Shown here: positions 7,393 through 10,154 of the stretch, in pieces
Layout: the number at the start of each line of letters is the position of its first letter
How positions within the stretch are numbered: the first letter of the stretch is position 1
Source: Candidatus Omnitrophota bacterium
GTDB lineage: Bacteria; Omnitrophota; Gorgyraeia; Gygaellales; Profunditerraquicolaceae
Length of the DNA: 10,154 nucleotides
Assembly: GCA_017995695.1 (NCBI GenBank)
Contig: JAGOIJ010000053.1
Location: 1-10,154, forward strand
Direction: 5' to 3'
Notes under the pieces: generated by a model
Databases searched by the model: none
Told to the model about the DNA's origin: nothing
Seen by the model: the letters and a program-made list of their open reading frames with translations, nothing else
Translations under genes and position numbers: made by a program

Positions 7393-7403
7393 TCGCAATG
7401 ACA
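7393..7403 (+). repeat. Extra copy of the element end (TCGCAATGACA)
   Basis: This is an 11-base exact repeat of the right end of the adjacent palindromic element, 25 bp downstream and in the same orientation. It may be a remnant of a second, truncated element or of a tandem insertion. Confidence 0.55.
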
Positions 7404-7425
7404 GGAGAGTAAAGATGAGCAGAAC

Positions 7426-7442
7426 GAGCGAGGCATGCGGTA
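7426..7442 (+). repeat. Direct repeat copy 2 (GAGCGAGRCATGCGGTA), abutting the TPR gene
   Basis: This is a 16/17 match to 7227-7243. The last base of the copy is also the first base of the AGAAGG (7442-7447) that serves as ribosome-binding site for the TPR gene starting at 7453, so the repeat array runs right up to the gene. Confidence 0.6.
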
Positions 7443-7452
7443 GAAGGTGTTA

Positions 7453-7998
7453 ATGGAAAGACGATTAGCGATATTTCTGTGTCTGTGGTGCATTGGCGCG
7501 GCTATGATTCCTACTCTTGCCTGCGCTGAAACGCAGCGTTCCTCTGATTATTACAATAACCAGGGTATGCGGTTTGCTAAGGCGGGTGATTTTGATAGCG
7601 CTATTGATAATTTTTCCAAGGCCTTGGCTATAGAGCCTGACAATGTCTTTGCTTACCTTAATCTAGGGATCGTGCACAAAAGAAGGAAGGAGTATGATTT
7701 AGCAATAGCGTATTTGAATAAGGCCCTTGAGCTTGACCAAAATTTTCAAGATGCCTACACGGTTTTAGTCGATATCTATACATTACTTGGCGATTTTGAT
7801 CGGGCAACGGACTATTCGTTTAAGGCCCTTTCCTTGAATCGAGATAACCCGACTAGTCTTTATAATGCTGGCTATGCATATCTATTAGAGGGTGACCAGC
7901 AGGAAGCCATGGCGCAGTATGTGCGTTTGAAAGAACTGCGTCAGCAGGAATTGGCGGATAAGCTGCTTAAGAAAATCAATGAACGCTATGCTAAGTGA
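7453..7998 (+). CDS. Exported tetratricopeptide-repeat protein
   Basis: The protein has a Sec leader (MERRLAIFLCLWCIGAAMIP) ending in A-C-A before ETQ, so cleavage by signal peptidase I is likely; the cysteine context (TLAC) is a poor lipobox. The mature part is almost entirely TPR. Three clear 34-residue units start at about residues 30, 64 and 98 ('GDFDSAIDNFSKALAIEPDN', 'EYDLAIAYLNKALELD', 'GDFDRATDYSFKALSLN'), and a fourth partial unit (PTSLYNAGYAYLLEGD) leads into a basic C-terminal helix. TPRs bind partner proteins; no catalytic domain is present. I chose ATG 7453 (181 residues) because AGAAGG lies 5 nt upstream; an in-frame GTG at 7447 overlaps that site. The partner is unknown. A 45-residue zinc-ribbon gene follows after 11 nt. 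Confidence 0.87.
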   Translation: MERRLAIFLCLWCIGAAMIPTLACAETQRSSDYYNNQGMRFAKAGDFDSAIDNFSKALAIEPDNVFAYLNLGIVHKRRKEYDLAIAYLNKALELDQNFQDAYTVLVDIYTLLGDFDRATDYSFKALSLNRDNPTSLYNAGYAYLLEGDQQEAMAQYVRLKELRQQELADKLLKKINERYAK

Positions 7999-8009
7999 GG
8001 TAACAACGT

Positions 8010-8147
8010 ATGTCTGATTGGTCGCCGCTCGTTCAATGTCCCCGGTGCCATAGTCTTGAAACGCGTTTTATAGAACCGCATTATGAAATGTCGGTTTATG
8101 AATGTACTGTATGCGGTGTGCGTTTCGAAGTAGAAGAAGATAATTAG
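8010..8147 (+). CDS. Small zinc-ribbon protein (45 aa)
   Basis: This short gene encodes a 45-residue protein with two CxxC knuckles: C10-P-R-C13 and C32-T-V-C35 followed by G, the classic four-cysteine zinc-ribbon arrangement. The intervening 18 residues contain ETRFIE..YEMSVYE, typical of the beta strands of rubredoxin-like or FmdB/transcription-factor-like ribbons, and the tail is acidic (EVEEDN). The ATG at 8010 follows GAGG (7997-8000) at 9 nt, and it is only 11 nt after the TPR stop, so co-expression is likely. It may bind nucleic acid or a protein partner; the sequence alone does not say which. Ordered cysteines, a good ribosome site and operon spacing argue that it is real despite its length. 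Confidence 0.82.
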   Translation: MSDWSPLVQCPRCHSLETRFIEPHYEMSVYECTVCGVRFEVEEDN

Positions 8148-8169
8148 TCTACAATCCTTAAATTTTGCC

Positions 8170-8203
8170 TTGTCAAATGTCTTATTCCATAGTATAGTAT
8201 AGT
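8170..8203 (+). promoter_or_regulatory. Probable sigma70 promoter of the tRNA transcript
   Basis: TTGTCA (8170-8175) and TATAGT (8193-8198) are separated by 17 nt. A second, overlapping TATAGT lies at 8198-8203 (22-nt spacing, so less likely). Transcription would begin near 8205, about 145 nt before the first tRNA. It lies in the gap after the small zinc-ribbon gene and is the obvious promoter for the tRNA pair and perhaps the genes beyond. Confidence 0.6.
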
Positions 8204-8350
8204 GTTATATTTCTGCTTTAAAAACGATATTGTAAGTAAAAAAAGCCTTTTATGCGAGGGCTCGGGTCCCCATGGAAAGCTTTGCTGGAGCAATGTATTG
8301 GCAACGGTGGGGTGTTGTTTGCTCTCTGGATGAGGCTGAAGCGATATTTG
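8204..8350 (+). other. Leader before tRNAs with possible RNA structure
   Basis: About 147 nt lie between the predicted transcription start and the first tRNA. Complementary segments nest around each other: AGCCT (8244-8248) with AGGCT (8333-8337), CCCCA (8268-8272) with TGGGG (8308-8312), and TTGCT (8282-8286) with AGCAA (8289-8293). GCTTT (8215-8219) can also pair with GAAGC (8338-8342) if G-U is allowed. This suggests a rod-like fold, but the helices are short and could be chance. It lacks the conserved SRP RNA (GGAAG..AGCAG) signature, and I cannot match it to 6S RNA. A 45-codon frame beginning at 8252 has no ribosome site and runs through the tRNA, so I do not call it a gene. Confidence 0.3.
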
Positions 8351-8424
8351 GGGCCCATAGCTCAGTCGGTCAGAGCAGGTGACTCATAATCACTTGGTCG
8401 GAGGTTCGAGTCCTCCTGGGCCCA
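8351..8424 (+). tRNA. tRNA-Ile2 (anticodon CAU, to be lysidine-modified)
   Basis: A full cloverleaf is visible: acceptor GGGCCCA (8351-8357) with TGGGCCC (8417-8423), D stem GCTC/GAGC, anticodon stem GGTGA/TCACT around loop CTCATAA (anticodon CAT at 8385-8387), T stem GGAGG/CCTCC with TTCGAGT loop, and discriminator A at 8424. CCA is not encoded. The CAT anticodon could mean Met, but several marks point to the minor isoleucine tRNA, in which TilS converts C34 to lysidine to read AUA: C4-G69 and C5-G68 pairs, A73, and a 'CTCATAATCxCTTGGTCG' segment closely like enterobacterial ileX. A normal G1-C72 pair rules out the usual initiator tRNA. Confidence 0.85.
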
Positions 8425-8440
8425 GAATACAGTAAGCGTC

Positions 8441-8514
8441 GGGCGTATAGCTCAGTTGGTTAGAGCGCTACACTCACATTGTAGAGGTCATAGGTTCAAG
8501 TCCTATTACGCCCA
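8441..8514 (+). tRNA. tRNA-Val (anticodon CAC)
   Basis: The cloverleaf is complete: acceptor GGGCGTA (8441-8447) with TACGCCC (8507-8513), D stem GCTC/GAGC, anticodon stem CTACA/TGTAG around loop CTCACAT giving anticodon CAC (8475-8477), T stem ATAGG/CCTAT with TTCAAGT loop, and discriminator A at 8514. It reads GUG. CCA is not encoded and must be added by the nucleotidyltransferase. It lies 16 nt after the first tRNA, so both probably come from one transcript. Confidence 0.93.
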
Positions 8515-8563
8515 TTTGAAAAAGTATTTGAGTTTCCGTCAAGATCCTTGGCGGGGTTTAGAG

Positions 8564-8590
8564 CGTCCGCCAACGCATTAGTGGCGGACG
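8564..8590. repeat. Inverted repeat CGTCCGCCA / TGGCGGACG, REP-like
   Basis: This is a perfect 9-bp stem with a 9-nt loop, 49 nt after tRNA-Val. Its TCCGCCA/TGGCGGA core is the same as in the inverted repeat at 7036-7059. No T-run follows (TAATGAATTA), so it is not a typical terminator, although it could still slow polymerase or protect an RNA end after the tRNAs. A nearby TTGGCGG at 8549-8555 may be another degenerate half-copy. Confidence 0.6.
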
Positions 8591-8639
8591 TAATGAATTA
8601 TTTGGTGATGGTGTGTTGATAAAAGAAAGGACCCCCGTG

Positions 8640-9362
8640 GTGACGCTTGATTTACGCAATCAAATTCTTACTTTGGTAAAATTACAGGTATTAGATACTG
8701 AAATTTACGTTTTGCGTTCAGAAAAGAATGCCTTGCCGCAGCAAATAGAAGCGATTGACGCGGCATTCCAGCAGCAGAAACAGCATTTGGCAGACCTGGA
8801 GAAAATGTCTTTAGACTTGCAGAAACTCAAGAAAGACAAGGAGCTTGAGTTAGCGGGGAAGGAAGAAGGGGCTAAGAAATTACAAGGTCAGCTTTATTCT
8901 TTGAAGACAAATAAAGAGTACCAGACGATGTTGCAGCAGATTCAGGATAGCAAAGCTGACGCTTCTGTTATCGAGGATCAGATTCTTGAGATTCTTGAGA
9001 AGATAGATGTCGCAAAACAGGATGTCGAAGCTGAAAAGATACGGCTTAAGGGGCAAGAAAAGGTTTTTGATGAACAAAAAAGAAAAGTTGAGATTCGCGT
9101 CAAAGAGATTGATGATCGGCTTGCGCAATTGGATAGCCAACGCAAACAGATTGTCCCGGCCTTGGATGCTAAGGTACTTGCGCAATATGAACGTATTCTT
9201 GCTAACCGCGATGGTTTGGCGATTGTGACCGTGAAGAATGATTCGTGCGGAGGTTGTAATATGTTTGTGCCACCCCAGACGATTAATCTTATAAAAATGT
9301 TTGAGCGTATTATTACCTGCGAGGTGTGCAACCGCATTTTGTATATCGATGAAGGAGCTTGA
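8640..9362 (+). CDS. C4 zinc-ribbon coiled-coil protein (zf-RING_7/DUF164 family)
   Basis: From the GTG at 8640 the protein has 240 residues: a long antiparallel coiled coil (about residues 5-190, rich in K/E/Q) with the family's characteristic 'LYSLKTNKEYQ' turn at 85-95, then a C-terminal four-cysteine zinc ribbon (C203-G-G-C206 and C227-E-V-C230). Relatives include Helicobacter HP0958, needed for sigma54 (RpoN) stability and flagellar assembly, and chlamydial CT398/CdsZ; in most bacteria the role is unknown. I chose 8640 because AAAGGA (8626-8631) lies 8 nt upstream; GTG at 8637 is nearly as good, and GTG at 8613 lacks a ribosome site and would add 9 residues. The last 14 bp overlap the RNase HI gene. 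Family and domain layout are secure; function here is inferred only. Confidence 0.88.
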   Translation: MTLDLRNQILTLVKLQVLDTEIYVLRSEKNALPQQIEAIDAAFQQQKQHLADLEKMSLDLQKLKKDKELELAGKEEGAKKLQGQLYSLKTNKEYQTMLQQIQDSKADASVIEDQILEILEKIDVAKQDVEAEKIRLKGQEKVFDEQKRKVEIRVKEIDDRLAQLDSQRKQIVPALDAKVLAQYERILANRDGLAIVTVKNDSCGGCNMFVPPQTINLIKMFERIITCEVCNRILYIDEGA

Positions 9363-9759
9363 GCTTTATATTGATGGGGCTTCAAAAGGTAACCCCGGGC
9401 CAAGCGGCATCGGCGTCGTGCTCTGCAATGACGGGGAAACCATAAAAAATATTTCTAGCTTTATCGGTGAAGCAACGAATAATGTTGCGGAGTATACCGC
9501 TTTAATTTTTGGTTTACAGGAAGCGCTTCTGTTGAAGGCGCAAAGCGTAACGATTAAATCCGACAGCGAGTTATTGTGCCGGCAGCTTAATAAAACATAT
9601 AAGATCAAGAATCCCCGTCTATTAGGTTTATATAATCAAGCCGTTCACCTTATCGCTGGATTGAAGCATGTGTCGATAACCCATATCCCTCGCGAGCAAA
9701 ATAGCGGGGCTGATAAATTAGCAAATTTGGCGGTTAAGGCCGCTTTGAAGAAACGTTGA
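9349..9759 (+). CDS. rnhA: Ribonuclease HI family protein
   Basis: RNase HI cuts the RNA strand of RNA-DNA hybrids, removing primers and R-loops. The 136-residue protein is a compact single domain with the four acidic active-site residues in order: D9 ('YIDGASKGNPGP'), E48 ('NNVAEYTAL'), D72 ('IKSDSELL') and D122 ('GADKLAN'). The GNPGP opening and the lack of a basic handle resemble the archaeal/Bacillus-type and RnhA-like family more than E. coli RnhA. The ATG at 9349 lies inside the upstream gene (14-bp overlap) with no separate ribosome site, so translation is probably coupled; an open frame continues upstream but without family similarity. RNase P RNA starts within a few bases of its stop, so the locus joins two RNA-processing functions. 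The family is certain; the exact symbol is less so. Confidence 0.92.
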   Translation: MKELELYIDGASKGNPGPSGIGVVLCNDGETIKNISSFIGEATNNVAEYTALIFGLQEALLLKAQSVTIKSDSELLCRQLNKTYKIKNPRLLGLYNQAVHLIAGLKHVSITHIPREQNSGADKLANLAVKAALKKR

Positions 9760-9764
9760 TGTTT

Positions 9765-10154
9765 GATAATAAGGCAGACAGCATGTGGCTACCCCAGTAA
9801 AAGGGGAGGAAAGTCCGGGCTCCGTAGGGAAACGCAGTGGGCAATGCCCACCCTCTAAACGTTTGTTTAGAGAGGATAACCCTTAATCATCAGGTTAGCG
9901 CATGATGTAAAGGGCCCTTTCGCTATTTCGCTAAGAGATAGCGAACGGGAGAGCTACAGAGACGAGTCCTCGCAGTTTTGCTTCGCAAAACAATGCGCGG
10001 GGAGTGAAACGAGCAATCTCTGCGTGGAGCAAGGCCGAATAGTTTCGCCCATCCTGCCGATGAGGCAGGGAAAAGTTTCCCACTTGATAACCTTGATGAA
10101 CATCAAGGATGGGAGGAAGGGTAGGCTGCTTGATCCCGATGGTAACGTCGGGTC
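9765..10154 (+). ncRNA. rnpB: RNase P RNA, type A-like, 3' end beyond window
   Basis: This is the catalytic RNA that trims 5' leaders from pre-tRNAs. Conserved blocks are in the right order: GAGGAAAGTCCGGGCTCC at 9806-9823 (P4 5' side and neighbours), ACAGAGACGAG at 9956-9966, GCAAGGCCGAATAG at 10029-10042, and a P18 hairpin with a GTAA tetraloop at 10135-10152 (CCCGATG/CGTCGGG). Other clear stems include GTTTTG-CTTCG-CAAAAC (9976-9992), CCTGCC/GGCAGG (about 10053-10069) and CCTTGATG/CATCAAGG (10091-10108). The 3' P4 strand (AGATRAATG-like) and the 3' strands of P2 and P1 are missing, so the gene continues past the window. The 5' end is estimated at about 9762-9770 from the P1/P2 position; its P1 partner is not visible. 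No separate promoter is evident. Confidence 0.93.

Noticed and set aside
7027..7445. CRISPR array
   Set aside because: The repeats are palindromes of different sequence with no regular repeat-spacer periodicity.
8204..8350. SRP (4.5S) RNA
   Set aside because: The diagnostic GGAAG...AGCAG loop is absent, and the helices do not form the usual single hairpin.
8252..8389. 45-codon open frame (MRGLGSPWKALL...) running into the tRNA
   Set aside because: It has no ribosome site, and its C-terminus (GPIAQSVRAGDS) is just the translation of the tRNA gene, a well-known false-gene pattern.
8351..8424. Initiator tRNA-fMet
   Set aside because: It has a paired G1-C72 and lacks the three G-C pairs at the base of the anticodon stem typical of initiators.
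9301..9348. N-terminal extension of RNase HI (start at 9301)
   Set aside because: The added residues overlap the conserved zinc ribbon of the upstream gene in another frame and do not resemble the family; ATG 9349 gives the standard beginning.
9765..9770. GATAAT as the -10 box of an rnpB promoter
   Set aside because: No acceptable -35 lies at 16-18 nt (TTGAAG is only 14 nt away), and transcription from it would begin inside the expected P1 helix.

Overview
The window is a bacterial chromosome fragment of moderate G+C content with every gene on the + strand. Most of it is housekeeping: DNA primase, the primary sigma factor, two tRNAs, a zinc-ribbon coiled-coil protein, RNase HI and RNase P RNA. 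The gene content, the signal-peptide protein carrying a 'FYPSP..GYY' segment just after its leader, and the style of the intergenic repeats remind me of uncultivated Gram-negative lineages such as Candidatus Omnitrophota. That placement is an impression from memory and has not been tested by search.

Layout. (1) Positions 1-1972 hold three proteins I do not recognise: a cysteine-containing protein cut by the window start, a signal-peptide protein, and a membrane-anchored protein. (2) Positions 2033-7026 look like one self-contained transcription unit. A near-consensus sigma70 promoter (TTGACT, 17-nt spacer, extended TATACT) is followed by a CvpA-family membrane protein, a divergent NIF3-family protein, dnaG, rpoD, and a strong intrinsic terminator. 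(3) Positions 7027-7445 are non-coding and packed with palindromes and repeats, including a TGTCATTGCGA / TCGCAATGACA element. (4) Positions 7453-8147 encode a secreted TPR protein and a 45-residue zinc-ribbon protein. (5) Positions 8148-8514 hold a promoter, a possibly structured leader, tRNA-Ile2(CAU) and tRNA-Val(CAC). (6) From 8564 to the end there is a hairpin related to one in region 3, then a C4 zinc-ribbon coiled-coil protein overlapping RNase HI, then the RNase P RNA, whose 3' end lies beyond the window.

How the genes fit together. dnaG-rpoD is the core of the classical macromolecular-synthesis operon. The NIF3, C4 zinc-ribbon and RNase H families are also recurrent neighbours in other bacteria, for example as a consecutive trio in actinobacteria. 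Here the NIF3 member sits before dnaG and the other two sit next to rnpB. I see no defence system, CRISPR array, transposase gene or integrated element. The least explained parts are the palindrome-rich spacer, the leader before the tRNAs, and the three unknown proteins at the left edge.
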